Counted from the stretch's first letter, positions 17,112-26,174 are shown. The stretch: DNA of 64,000 nucleotides from DATJFH01 sp035495815 (GCA_035495815.1 DATJFH010000237.1:20327-84326), one strand, 5' to 3'. The notes: generated by a model from the sequence alone, not told the origin. Numbers and translations: made by a program.

Positions 17112-18741
17112 CCCTGCGTCGCTGATCGTGGTCGATCCGTCCGGGCGCCGCTCCACCGTGCCCGTCCGCACGCAGCCTTTCACTATCGGCCGCCAGTCCG
17201 ACAATCAGATCGTGATGCGCGACAACCGCGCTTCGCGCGTACACGCCCGTGTGACTCATGAGCAGGGCGATTATTGGATTGAGGATCTCAACAGCCGGCA
17301 CGGCACTTTCGTCAACGGCGCCAGGATCCAGAAACACAAGCTGCAGGATTCCGACCGCATCGAGTTCGGCGCCATCGATTCCTACCAGTTGATCTTCATG
17401 CCGGCGGGTGGTCAGGTCAGCCATCTGGTCGAGAACTTTCCCGCCCCGGAGAAGGGCGGGAAGATGGGCAAGCTGAAAGCCGTAATGGAGGTGGCCCGCG
17501 CCCTGCAGACTTCGCTCTCGACTCACGACGTGCTCACTGCCGTGGTGGACGCGGCCCTGGCCGTTACCGGCGCCGAGCGCGGTTTTCTGCTGCTCAGCAG
17601 GGACGATGAACTGGAAATGCGAGTCGCCCGCGACCGAGCCGGGAGCCAGCTGGCGGAGGGCGACCTGCAGGTGCCCCGCCGTCTGATCCGCAAGGCCTTG
17701 CGTGAGCGCCGCGAGCTGCTGTCCATGAACTTCGATCACGGTGAAATAGGCGGCGTGAAACCCGAGCACACCGTCGCCGACCTCGATTTGCGCAGCGTGG
17801 TCTGCGTGCCATTGGTGCGCATCCGCATCGGCGGGGCCCAGGATACCAGTCTGCTTTCGGCTGCAAATGAGACGGCGGGTGTGCTGTACATGGATTCCCG
17901 CATCGGCGCCGCCGATCTGTCGGCTGGAAATCGCGAGCTGTTGCAGACTCTGGCGCTCGAAGCGTCCACGATTCTCGAAAACGCGCGCCTGCTCGAGGAG
18001 GAGCGCGGCAAGCAGAAGATCGAGGAAGAGCTGAACGTGGCCCGTCAGATCCAGCAGAGCCTGTATCCGCGCTGTCTTCCCGCCGAGGGCTGGTTCGTGG
18101 CGCGGGGAAGCAGCGTGGCTTCCCTGCAGGTGGGCGGCGATTATTTCGACGTCCTCAACGTCAACGAAGACTGCTGGGCGGCGGCGGTGGCGGACGTTTC
18201 CGGAAAGGGTGTCAGCTCGGCCCTGCTCGCCTGCTATTTACAGGGAGCGCTCTCGGCGGCCGGTCAGAACTCGCAGTCGCCGCAGCACACCATGGAGCTC
18301 ATCAACCGGTTTCTGCTGGAGCGGGCCGAAGCCGAGAAGTACGCCACCGCGTTTCACTGCACTTTGCAGCGCAACGGACGGCTGCGGTACATCAACGCCG
18401 GCCATTGCGCTCCGCTGGTGATCCCGCGGGACGGCCGGATCTGGCAGCTTGAAACCACGGGCGTGCCGCTCGGCCTGGTGCCCGGCGCGAAATTCACCGC
18501 CGTCGAGACGGTGCTGCTTTCCGGCGACCGCCTGGTCATCTACAGCGACGGTGTGAGCGAAGCACGCGGCCCGAACGGCGACTTTTACGGCCTCGACCGG
18601 CTGCGGGAAGTAATCGGGCGTAACGTGTCGGCCCCGGGAGACAAGCTGCACGACGCGATTCTGGAGGATGTGCGAGAATTCACCCGGAATACTCCGCAGG
18701 CTGACGATATCACTCTCGTAGTTCTCGGCTACTGCGGATAA
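17092..18741 (+). CDS. FHA-GAF-PP2C (SpoIIE/RsbU-type) serine/threonine phosphatase
   Basis: A 549-residue signalling protein with three domains. Residues about 10-100 are an FHA domain (FTIGRQSDNQIV, then RASRVHARV and LNSRHGTFVNG), which binds phosphothreonine peptides. Residues about 125-300 are a GAF domain (ALAVTGAERGFLLLSRD). A short coiled coil with IEEELNVARQIQQSLYP leads to the PP2C domain of the SpoIIE/RsbU type from about 320 (VGGDYFDV, VADVSGKGVSSALL, YSDGVSEARG, ADDITLVVLG), whose Asp residues bind metal. It probably reverses protein phosphorylation in a partner-switching or Ser/Thr kinase pathway. No anti-sigma factor or kinase is adjacent. The ATG at 17092 lies within the last codons of the Fur-family gene. 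Confidence 0.93.
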   Translation: MPHELGSPASLIVVDPSGRRSTVPVRTQPFTIGRQSDNQIVMRDNRASRVHARVTHEQGDYWIEDLNSRHGTFVNGARIQKHKLQDSDRIEFGAIDSYQLIFMPAGGQVSHLVENFPAPEKGGKMGKLKAVMEVARALQTSLSTHDVLTAVVDAALAVTGAERGFLLLSRDDELEMRVARDRAGSQLAEGDLQVPRRLIRKALRERRELLSMNFDHGEIGGVKPEHTVADLDLRSVVCVPLVRIRIGGAQDTSLLSAANETAGVLYMDSRIGAADLSAGNRELLQTLALEASTILENARLLEEERGKQKIEEELNVARQIQQSLYPRCLPAEGWFVARGSSVASLQVGGDYFDVLNVNEDCWAAAVADVSGKGVSSALLACYLQGALSAAGQNSQSPQHTMELINRFLLERAEAEKYATAFHCTLQRNGRLRYINAGHCAPLVIPRDGRIWQLETTGVPLGLVPGAKFTAVETVLLSGDRLVIYSDGVSEARGPNGDFYGLDRLREVIGRNVSAPGDKLHDAILEDVREFTRNTPQADDITLVVLGYCG

Positions 18742-18858
18742 TTTGCCGCCGCCGTTGCCTGCCGCCGCTGCGGGTGAACGAAGCCGCCTGATCATAGCCA
18801 GACGTGATCAGCACGTGAATTCGGAACGCGTTGTCAAAGCAAGGTAGAACGCGCCTGC

Positions 18859-20733
18859 CTACTGCGCCTGTGGCGCAACCGTGGCCAAGGTGAAATTCAC
18901 GTCCACCACGGTCTGGACCTCGACCGGTTCGCCATTCAGCAGGGTGGGTCTGTATACCCATTGCCGCACCGCATCCATGGCGACGTCCATCAGCAGTGGA
19001 TGGCCGCTGACTACCTGGACGTCCTGCACCGTGCCGTCGCGGTTGATCGTCACGTTGAGCCGGACCACTCCCTGGATGCGGGCTTGCTTTGCCATCGGTG
19101 GATAAACAGGCTTGGGCGCGCTGATCTGCTGCGTGGCTTGCACGTTGCCTCCCACACGGATGCGCTGCGGGGTGGAGTCCGCCGTACTCGCGGCCATCGG
19201 CGCGGAGGAAAAGACCGTAAGAGCAAGTTCGATTGAGCCGTCGGCCTTTCGAGTGGGACTCAGTCGGGCGTCGAGATGCTCGTCCACATCCCGTACCGCC
19301 TGCCGCACGCGGGAAATGGTGTCCGGCTGGAGTTCGTCGCCGATATGCACAGGAATGCGGCCCTCGAGCGCTTCACGGAGCTGCGGAGACACGCCCGCCA
19401 TCTGGATCCTGCTCAAGCTTCCGGATTGCAGCGCCGTAACGCCTCCACTCACTCCACTCGTCGCGCCGCCGGCCACCCCGCCCGTCACGCCACCCGGCAG
19501 ATTTGTCGACACGCCCCGCCGTTTCGCGGGCAATTTGAAGTCGATCGCCACCTCCACCGGAGACTGCGCCTGTCCCGAATAGTGCCACTCCAGTACCGAT
19601 TTCAAAGCGGCTTTGCGCAGTTCCTGCGGGCCGCTCACGGCGCGCGCATCGGTGACCACGCCCCTTTCGTTGAGTGTGGCCTCGACGACCACCGTTCCTT
19701 GAACGCCTTTGTCGATCGCGCCCGCCGGATACTCGATGGACATGCGGTGAAGGAGGTGGCTCTCGCCGCGGATCACTTCCTGCGCCGGAGCGCTGATAGG
19801 GAAACAGAGTACGGCCAGCCGGACAGTGACCGCCAGCGCGCCGGCCATCGCTGCCAAAGAACAGAGCAAGCGTTTTCTGGACATGGATGCCTCTTTCAAA
19901 ATCAAAGCCACTCTTTGCGTCAGGTGGCTCCTTTGCAGAAAGGACGGCGCCGGCGCCAGATCCGGTTGCGGGCAGACGCCGGCCACGACGAGCAGCGCGT
20001 CGATGTACTGCTCGCGGGATGCGGTGATCTCGATGACTTCGCGATCCACCGCCTGTTCGCGAGTCAATTGAATCCGGCTCAGCAGCCACCAGATGCAGGG
20101 ATGAAACCAGAACGCGGCCCGGACGATTTCTTCAAGTACGGTGAACGCCCAGTCGCCGCGTCGCACGTGCGCGACTTCATGGCACGCGATTGCCCTCCGC
20201 GCGCCCTCCGGCAAAGTCAGAAAAGAGAACGGCAGAAGGATCACGGGATTCCGGATTCCGAACGTCACCGGGCCGCGTACCGCCGCCGAGAGACCGATCG
20301 ACGGCTGTACAGCCAGCCCGCAGAGCAGGTCATCGAACGCGCGCGGCGCCGCCGCCAACATCTGCGCGCTGCGGCGGTATCGGCGCAGTCGCAACAGCCC
20401 GATCGCGAGCCAGCCGACCCGCAGCAGGACGCCGGAGCCGAGCACGAATGCGATGCCCTCCTCGAGAGAAGGAAGATGTCGTGCGGGAGCAGCCGCGGCC
20501 GCAATCGAAGAAGTTGAGATCGAGACGCCGCCGGACCGGTCGGCCACGGGACGATGCCACGGCTGCAGGATCGGCAGCGCCAGGCAGGCTGCCAGCAGCA
20601 ACTGCAGGTAGAGCAGCATCACCTGCGGACGCCATACCCGCAACAGTACCGGAGCGAGACTCCCCACGCCGCCGAGCAGCGCGATCTGCGCGCTGTAGCC
20701 AGCCAGGTTCGACAGCCACAGATGCAGTGTCAT
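18859..20733 (-). CDS. BlaR1-like M56 membrane metallopeptidase with two TonB C-terminal-type domains
   Basis: A 624-residue protein. The N-terminal half is a BlaR1/MecR1-type M56 peptidase: membrane segments near residues 12-55 and 92-114, zinc motif HEVAH at 185-189, and a third ligand Glu226 in REQAVD. After another hydrophobic segment (about 294-312) come two TonB-C-like domains (around 325-400 and 535-620), each with the YP...G..G.V pattern and a VQ/VVSG turn, separated by a Gly/Val/Thr repeat linker. No penicillin-binding sensor domain is present, so the signal is not obviously a beta-lactam. Its ATG overlaps the stop of the TPR gene (ATGA), and the BlaI repressor is two genes upstream. 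It probably cleaves BlaI in response to an envelope signal. Confidence 0.9.
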   Translation of the reverse strand: MTLHLWLSNLAGYSAQIALLGGVGSLAPVLLRVWRPQVMLLYLQLLLAACLALPILQPWHRPVADRSGGVSISTSSIAAAAAPARHLPSLEEGIAFVLGSGVLLRVGWLAIGLLRLRRYRRSAQMLAAAPRAFDDLLCGLAVQPSIGLSAAVRGPVTFGIRNPVILLPFSFLTLPEGARRAIACHEVAHVRRGDWAFTVLEEIVRAAFWFHPCIWWLLSRIQLTREQAVDREVIEITASREQYIDALLVVAGVCPQPDLAPAPSFLQRSHLTQRVALILKEASMSRKRLLCSLAAMAGALAVTVRLAVLCFPISAPAQEVIRGESHLLHRMSIEYPAGAIDKGVQGTVVVEATLNERGVVTDARAVSGPQELRKAALKSVLEWHYSGQAQSPVEVAIDFKLPAKRRGVSTNLPGGVTGGVAGGATSGVSGGVTALQSGSLSRIQMAGVSPQLREALEGRIPVHIGDELQPDTISRVRQAVRDVDEHLDARLSPTRKADGSIELALTVFSSAPMAASTADSTPQRIRVGGNVQATQQISAPKPVYPPMAKQARIQGVVRLNVTINRDGTVQDVQVVSGHPLLMDVAMDAVRQWVYRPTLLNGEPVEVQTVVDVNFTLATVAPQAQ

Positions 20734-21881
20734 CGTGATTTCTCCGGAGCTTCACGCCGACCTTCGCGTAGTTCTCTTTCGTGCAGTAGGGCCGCGATAC
20801 GCTGCTCCACGGCTTCGGCCTCGAAGTTCCGGTTGAGGCCTCGCAGCACGACGGCGTAAGCCCGCAGCAGCAGATCGAGGGCCTTGTCCGGGGTCTGGCT
20901 CTCCTCGGCGATCAGAACGGCCCTGCGGTATAACTCGGCGGCTTCCTGCGCTCTTGAGGCGGACGCCAGCATACGGCCGGACCGCTCCAGGCTCTCCAGC
21001 AGGATTCCCGTCCGCATGCCCGGGGCGCGAGCCGCCAGCGGGTCCGCTTCGCCGAAGCGCTCCTGGGCCGCGTAGAATTCCGCCATCTTGTCGAGCGTCA
21101 GCGCGACCATGGGATGATCTTTTCCGGCGCTCGATTCCCACAGGGCCAGCAGACGCAGGTACAGCGGCTCCGCGTCCGCGTAACGCTTGAGTCCGAAGTA
21201 GACGTAGGACAGCGAATCGAGCGTCGGGATCAGCTCCGCCGACTCGGGTCCGTACGACGCCTCGCGCAGGCGGAGCGCGCGAATGTAGAGCGGTTCGGCC
21301 TCCCCGTACTCGGAGCCGTCGCGCGCCAGGTTCGCCAGCGCGTCGAGCGCGCCGAGGCACTGCGGGCTTTCGGGCGGCAGCGCCTTCTCGCAGGACTCCA
21401 CGGCCCGGATCAGCAGCGGCTTGGCTGCGGCGTTCTCCCCCTTCTCGATGCGAATGGCGGCGGCCCTGGCCAGGTCGGCGGACAACTCCCCCAGCCGCTC
21501 GCCAGGCTGAAGCTCCCGCATCCGGATGGCCGATTCCAGCGAGAGAATCGCGTCCGTGCGTTTGCCCAGGGCGCTCTGCGCGCCGGCGAGGCTGGAAAGA
21601 ACCGACGCCAGCTCGAGGCTCGTATCTCCGTGCAGTCTGGCAGCGATTGAGGCGGCGCGCTTGAGCGCGGCTTCGGCCTCGTCCGCCCGCCCCGACATCC
21701 GGGACGCGGCCGCCAGGCTCCGCAACGCCTCCAGAGTTTCAGCGGGCTCCCCTCCCGCGAGGGCCGCCTCGCGAAACTGAACCGCCGCCGACGCGTAGTC
21801 GTGCGCCGCCATGGCGTCCCTGCCGCGGTTCAGGGATTCGGCCGCCTGCAGCGCCAGCAGCAGAACAACGGCGCCGGTCAC
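20730..21881 (-). CDS. Tetratricopeptide-repeat protein
   Basis: A 383-residue protein built of tandem TPR helices: AMAAHDYASAAVQFREAAL, EAEPLYIRALRLREASYG and DAEPLYLRLLALWESSAG are clear copies of the kinesin-light-chain-like class. The first residues (MTGAVVLLLALQAAESL) are hydrophobic and may be a signal peptide or a membrane anchor, placing the repeats in the periplasm. It sits between a BlaI repressor and a BlaR1-type peptidase with 4-base overlaps on both sides (21878-21881 and 20730-20733), so it is translated with them and may be a scaffold or sensor for that pathway. TPR proteins bind partner proteins; no catalytic motif is present. Confidence 0.88.
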   Translation of the reverse strand: MTGAVVLLLALQAAESLNRGRDAMAAHDYASAAVQFREAALAGGEPAETLEALRSLAAASRMSGRADEAEAALKRAASIAARLHGDTSLELASVLSSLAGAQSALGKRTDAILSLESAIRMRELQPGERLGELSADLARAAAIRIEKGENAAAKPLLIRAVESCEKALPPESPQCLGALDALANLARDGSEYGEAEPLYIRALRLREASYGPESAELIPTLDSLSYVYFGLKRYADAEPLYLRLLALWESSAGKDHPMVALTLDKMAEFYAAQERFGEADPLAARAPGMRTGILLESLERSGRMLASASRAQEAAELYRRAVLIAEESQTPDKALDLLLRAYAVVLRGLNRNFEAEAVEQRIAALLHERELREGRREAPEKSR

Positions 21882-22267
21882 GGCTTCTTCCTCCCCGCGC
21901 TTTCCCGCAACATGCGGCCGATCTCTTCCAGATCCTGGCCCGATACCTGACGGTCCTCCACCAGGTGCACCAGCAGCGGCTCGGCGGAGCCGTTGAAGAC
22001 GCGGTCCACGAACTCGCGCACCATGCCGCGGATCACCTGTTTTTGAGCCCTGGTGGCCTGGTAGACGTAGGCCCGGTCTTTCTGCGCCTTTTTGAGATAT
22101 CCCTTCTGCTCGAGGATATTCATCATCGTCATCACTGTCGTGTACGCGATCTTCCGCCGCTCGAGCAGCGTCTCGTACACATCGCGTACCGTGGAGGCGC
22201 CCGACACCCAGACGATCTTCATGATCTCCAGCTCCTGCGAGGTGAGCACCGCCCTCTTGGATGACAT
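21878..22267 (-). CDS. BlaI/MecI/CopY-family transcriptional repressor
   Basis: A 129-residue winged-helix repressor: LTSQELEIMKIVWVSGASTVRDV and IAYTTVMTMMNILEQKGYLKK are the typical DNA-binding half, followed by a C-terminal dimerisation helix bundle. Family members dimerise on palindromic operators and are released when a BlaR1-type peptidase cleaves them. A matching peptidase is two genes downstream. A candidate operator overlaps the promoter and start codon. No ribosome site precedes the ATG and the predicted transcription start falls almost on it, so the mRNA may be leaderless. Confidence 0.93.
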   Translation of the reverse strand: MSSKRAVLTSQELEIMKIVWVSGASTVRDVYETLLERRKIAYTTVMTMMNILEQKGYLKKAQKDRAYVYQATRAQKQVIRGMVREFVDRVFNGSAEPLLVHLVEDRQVSGQDLEEIGRMLRESAGRKKP

Positions 22268-22303
22268 ACTAAAACACTAGTACTAAGGAGCAGAGTAAGT
22301 CAA
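22264..22303 (-). promoter_or_regulatory. Promoter and BlaI-type operator of the blaI-TPR-blaR unit
   Basis: Read on the minus strand, a TTGACT -35 element (22303-22298) is followed either by TACTAG (22282-22277, spacing 15) or TAGTGT (22279-22274, spacing 18) as -10. The dyad TACTA-N6-TAGTA occupies 22267-22282, covering the -10 and touching the start codon. The outer arms and the 6-base spacing match those of the staphylococcal mec/bla operators, although the inner TACA/TGTA is not conserved. Such a position would give autorepression by BlaI. Confidence 0.55.
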
Positions 22304-22405
22304 GATGTTTTTTTGGGACGGCGTGGGCGGGCCGATCCGGCCCCCAGCCCGGCTGGAGACGCGCCGGACTGGGACGGACAGCTGCCGCCATCATTCGGCC
22401 GCCCT

Positions 22406-22744
22406 CTACGGGATACACATGTCTGACAGGTTCTTGATGTGATCGAGGCTGGAGACGCGCATCGTCGGAGGCGTGGTGGTGGCGTTCAATTGACCGGAAA
22501 CGGTCACCTTGTGGCCCACGAACCGGGCGAAATTTGTCTTGTCGAACCCCACCGGCTCGAGCGTCGCCAGCTCTTTTAGCGCGTCGTCGGTGCGCAGGAT
22601 GTAAACCTCCGTCTTCTCGTCCACGCAGCCGGTGAGGGAATCCATTTTCGGAGCTGCTTTCTTCTGCTTCTGCTTCTGCTGCTGCGCCGGCGCGCCCGGC
22701 GAAAGGATCAACATCACACCCAGCAGGACCCAGGCGTATCGCAT
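22406..22744 (-). CDS. Small exported protein, DUF5818-like
   Basis: A 112-residue protein with a signal peptide (WVLLGVMLILSPGAPAQ) followed by a Gln/Lys-rich spacer (QQQKQKQKK). The mature part has SLTGCVDEKTEVYIL and FVGHKVTVSGQL, the short beta-barrel pattern of small secreted acidobacterial proteins annotated as DUF5818. It has two Cys residues (one after SLTG, one near the C-terminus) that could form a disulfide. Function is unknown. It is transcribed divergently from the phosphoesterase gene, with 56 bases between the two starts, and in the same direction as the BlaI unit but 138 bases upstream of it. Confidence 0.75.
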   Translation of the reverse strand: MRYAWVLLGVMLILSPGAPAQQQKQKQKKAAPKMDSLTGCVDEKTEVYILRTDDALKELATLEPVGFDKTNFARFVGHKVTVSGQLNATTTPPTMRVSSLDHIKNLSDMCIP

Positions 22745-22800
22745 GAGGCAATTCCTCCTTTAGCTACATTCCACCACGTCTCATGACAGAATGTGAATGA

Positions 22801-25470
22801 GTGACCGCCGCGCTCCTCCTGCTGATCCCCGCCCTGCTCGCGGCCGCCGAGTATGCCGCGCCCGCCGGCGCGAGGCCCGCTTTGCGCCGTCCCGGGGCCG
22901 CCAGTATCCTACCCGGCGGCCGGATCATCGCCCCTCTCGGCATTCAATACGTCACCGGACCCGGTCCGTTCGGCCTGGCCGTCAGCCCGCGCGGCCGCAG
23001 CATCGTGTCCGCCAATAGCGGTCCGGAGCGCTTCTCGCTCACGGTTCTGGAGCGCGAAAAAGGCAAGCGGCGCCTGGTCCGTCACATCGTCGCGCCCGCC
23101 AAGAAAGACGAGCCTGGGGAATCCGACGACTGGCGCAGCGTCTTCATGGGCCTGGCTTTTGACGGCGAGCGCACTCTCTATGCTTCGGAAGGCAACTCCG
23201 GCCGCGTGCGCGCGATCAATCCTCTCGACGGCGGCAAGCGCCGCGTATTCGAAACCAACGAAGGCGGCTTCTCCGACAGCTTCACGGGCGATCTGGCGTT
23301 CGATTCCGACCGCCGGCTGATCTATGTGCTCGACCAGGCGAACTTCCGGCTCGTGACCATAGACCTGAACCGCCGTCGCGTGGCCGCGTCGCTGCGCCTC
23401 GGCCGGTTGCCGTTCGCCATCGCGCTGTCCCCCGACCGCCGCCGCGCCTACATCACCAACATCGGTATGTTCGAGTACAAGCCCGTACCCGGCGCCGAAA
23501 AAAAGAACGCGCGCGAAACCGGTCTGCTGTTTCCCGCATTCGGATTCCCGTCCCCCGAAGCAGCCGCGGGAGCGCGTCGCGCCACCCCCAGGGGCGAAGT
23601 CCAGATCGCCGGCCTGGGCGATCCCAATGTCAACGAATCGAATTCGCTGGCGATCGTGAATTTGGAAAACCCGGCGGAACCCAAGGTCGAGGCCTTCGTG
23701 CGCACGGGAATTCCCTTCGGCAAGGGAAGCGATGGAGGCAGCAGCCCGTCCGGCGTGGCCGCGACCGCCGATCGCATTTTCGTCTCGAACGGCGCTAACG
23801 ATTCAATTACCGTCATCGATGCGAAAACGAACCAGGCGTTAGCGGACATCCCGATCCGGATCCCCGGTCTCGATACGCTGCGCGGCCTGCTGCCGATCGG
23901 GATAGCGTATCACGAGCCGAGCGGATGGCTGCTCGTCGCCGAGGCGGGCGCGAACGCCATCGGCGTCATCGATACCAGGCAGATGAAAGTGATCGGGCAC
24001 TTGCCGGTGGGCTGGTTCCCGACCCGTATCCTGCTCGACGGCGATCAGGTCTATGTCACCAACGCGCGCGGCCAGGGCACGGGGCCCAACGCGGTCCACC
24101 AGCACGATGAGACCTTCGCTACCACGTTGCGCCGCGGCACGATTTCATCCTTCCCGCTGCCGGCGGCCGCCGAACTCCCGGAGCTGACCGGGCGCGTGAT
24201 GGCGGCCAACGGGTATACGCCGAAGCTGATGCAGAACGGAGCCGTGGTCGAGCCCGTCAAGCTGCCAGACGCCATCCGGCACGTGGTGATTATCGTGAAG
24301 GAGAACCGCACTTTCGACGAAGTTTTCGGCGATATCCGCCAGGCCGGCAACGACCTGGTAGCCGGCGCTCCCGCACTGGCCAGGCTGGGAACACGCGGCT
24401 ATGCGGACGGGCGGGGCATCCGGCTCAGCCTGCAGAACGTCAATGTGACGCCCAACCATCACAAGCTGGCGTCGTTGTTTTCCTTCAGTGATAATTTCTA
24501 CGCCGATTCGGACGTCAGCGTGGACGGCCATCACTGGCTGGTCGGCTCCTACCCCAACGCCTGGACCCAGAGCAGCTTCACCGCCTCCTATGCCGGGCAG
24601 AAGGACTTCCGGCTGCCGACTTCGGCGCCGGGTCGCCTCCTGTTCGCGGAGAGCAACTCTTCCGTCCATCCCGAGGATCAGCTCGAAGCCGGTACCATCT
24701 GGCATCACTTCGAGCGGAATAAGATTTCCTTCCGCAATTTCGGAGAGGGATTCGAGCTGGCCAGCAATGCGGAGGACGAGGGCGAGAAGCCGACGGGGGC
24801 CCGTCTCCTGACCAACGTGCCTATGCCCGACCCCCTGTACCGCAACACGTCGCGCGAGTATCCCGGATTCAATATGAATATTCCGGACCAGTACCGCGCA
24901 TCGCAATTCATCGCCGAAATCGAAAAGATGTACGGCCAGGGTAAAGCGTCGCTTCCGCAAGTCCTCTTCATTCATCTGCCGAATGACCATATGGCCAAAG
25001 CGCGTCCCAAGGACGGCTACCCTTTCGAGGCGTCCTTTGTCGCCGACAACGACTACGCGCTGGGGCGCATCATCGAATTCCTGTCGAACACCCCGTGGTG
25101 GCGCGAGATGGCGATCTTCATCACCGAGGACGACGCGCAGGGTGGCCGCGACCACATCGACGCGCACCGCACCGTGTTTCTCGGCGTGGGGCCGTATTTC
25201 AAGAAGGGTTATGTTTCGCATGTGAATTCCAGCTTCCCCGGCATGCTCAAGACCGTGTTCCGGCTGCTCGGAATCCCGCCGCTCAACCTGTTCGACGCCA
25301 CCGCGTCGGATCTGGGCGATTGCTTTACTTCCACGCCCGACTTCGCGCCGTACAAGGCGCTGCCCATCGACCGCCGCCTGTTCGATCCCGAAAAGGCGCG
25401 CGAGCCGCTCGATCCGGCGCCGTCACCGCGCATGGACGATCCGCGCGTCATTCAGGAGCTGCGCCGTTGA
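22801..25470 (+). CDS. Beta-propeller plus phosphoesterase (acid phosphatase/phospholipase C family), exported
   Basis: An 889-residue exported protein. After the signal sequence (ALLLLIPALLAAAEYA) an N-terminal half of about 450 residues shows YVTN/NHL-type propeller blades, such as GPFGLAVSPRGRSIV and RLPFAIALSPDRRRAYITNIG. The C-terminal half is a phosphoesterase domain of the phospholipase C/acid phosphatase group: HVVIIVKENRTFDEVFG carries the nucleophile region, with DVSVDGHHWLVGSY, FIHLPNDHM and ITEDDAQGGRDHIDAHRT as further metal-site motifs. It likely hydrolyses a phosphomonoester or phosphodiester outside the cytoplasm. The start is GTG at 22801. The stop overlaps the TTG start of the next gene (TTGA). 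Confidence 0.85.
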   Translation: MTAALLLLIPALLAAAEYAAPAGARPALRRPGAASILPGGRIIAPLGIQYVTGPGPFGLAVSPRGRSIVSANSGPERFSLTVLEREKGKRRLVRHIVAPAKKDEPGESDDWRSVFMGLAFDGERTLYASEGNSGRVRAINPLDGGKRRVFETNEGGFSDSFTGDLAFDSDRRLIYVLDQANFRLVTIDLNRRRVAASLRLGRLPFAIALSPDRRRAYITNIGMFEYKPVPGAEKKNARETGLLFPAFGFPSPEAAAGARRATPRGEVQIAGLGDPNVNESNSLAIVNLENPAEPKVEAFVRTGIPFGKGSDGGSSPSGVAATADRIFVSNGANDSITVIDAKTNQALADIPIRIPGLDTLRGLLPIGIAYHEPSGWLLVAEAGANAIGVIDTRQMKVIGHLPVGWFPTRILLDGDQVYVTNARGQGTGPNAVHQHDETFATTLRRGTISSFPLPAAAELPELTGRVMAANGYTPKLMQNGAVVEPVKLPDAIRHVVIIVKENRTFDEVFGDIRQAGNDLVAGAPALARLGTRGYADGRGIRLSLQNVNVTPNHHKLASLFSFSDNFYADSDVSVDGHHWLVGSYPNAWTQSSFTASYAGQKDFRLPTSAPGRLLFAESNSSVHPEDQLEAGTIWHHFERNKISFRNFGEGFELASNAEDEGEKPTGARLLTNVPMPDPLYRNTSREYPGFNMNIPDQYRASQFIAEIEKMYGQGKASLPQVLFIHLPNDHMAKARPKDGYPFEASFVADNDYALGRIIEFLSNTPWWREMAIFITEDDAQGGRDHIDAHRTVFLGVGPYFKKGYVSHVNSSFPGMLKTVFRLLGIPPLNLFDATASDLGDCFTSTPDFAPYKALPIDRRLFDPEKAREPLDPAPSPRMDDPRVIQELRR

Positions 25471-26174
25471 ATCCGCATCTCTCCGTCGTGATCCCCTGCT
25501 ACAACGAAGCGGGGAAGGTGGAGAACGATATCCGGGCGGCGCTCGAATACTTCGGGTCGCAGCCCTATTCCTTCGAGCTCATTTTGGTCGATGACGGATC
25601 GGCTGACGGCACCGGGCCCTTGCTGGAAGCCGCCTGCCGGGCCGCCGGGCCGCACGCCCGCGCCATCTGTTACCGGCCGAACCGCGGCAAGGGCTGCGCC
25701 GTGCGGACCGGAATGCTGCAGGCCACCGGCCGCTACCGCCTGTTCGCCGACGCCGGCCTCTGCGTCCCGTACTCTGAAACCGGAAAGGGGCTGTCCCTGC
25801 TCGAAACAGGCGCCGACGTAGCCATCGCGTCGAGAAAGCTTGCCCAATCGCAGGTGACGGAGAAGCAGGCGGGATACCGCAGGATCGGCTCCTCGGTCTT
25901 TGGCCTCCTGGTGCGCGGCTGGATGGGGCTGCGCTACTCGGACACGCAGTGCGGCTTCAAGCTGTTCACCGCGCAGGCGGCCGAGCGGCTGTTCTCGGCG
26001 GCCCGCATCGACGGATTCATGTTCGACGCCGAAACGCTCATCAACGCGCGCAAATTCGGACTCACCGTCAAGGAATTCCCGGTCGAGTGGCGGGCCGACC
26101 CCGATTCGCGATATAAACCTTTCACCGGCAGCTTTCGCAACCTGCTCGAGCTGGTGCGCATACAACTACAGTGA
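25467..26174 (+). CDS. Family 2 glycosyltransferase, DPM1/Alg5-like
   Basis: A 235-residue GT-A glycosyltransferase related to dolichyl-phosphate hexose synthases. It opens with LSVVIPCYNEAGKVE and has the first acidic motif LVDDGSADGT. The second metal motif, normally DAD in this family, reads FADAGLCVPYSE, so its second Asp is Gly. The end has DTQCGFKLFTAQAAERLF and DAETLINARKFG, as in the Alg5/DPM1 group. No transmembrane segment is present. It may transfer a sugar from a nucleotide sugar to a polyprenyl phosphate, although the altered motif makes activity uncertain. The start is TTG 25467, overlapping the previous stop; longer frames are shadows. Confidence 0.88.
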   Translation: MNPHLSVVIPCYNEAGKVENDIRAALEYFGSQPYSFELILVDDGSADGTGPLLEAACRAAGPHARAICYRPNRGKGCAVRTGMLQATGRYRLFADAGLCVPYSETGKGLSLLETGADVAIASRKLAQSQVTEKQAGYRRIGSSVFGLLVRGWMGLRYSDTQCGFKLFTAQAAERLFSAARIDGFMFDAETLINARKFGLTVKEFPVEWRADPDSRYKPFTGSFRNLLELVRIQLQ

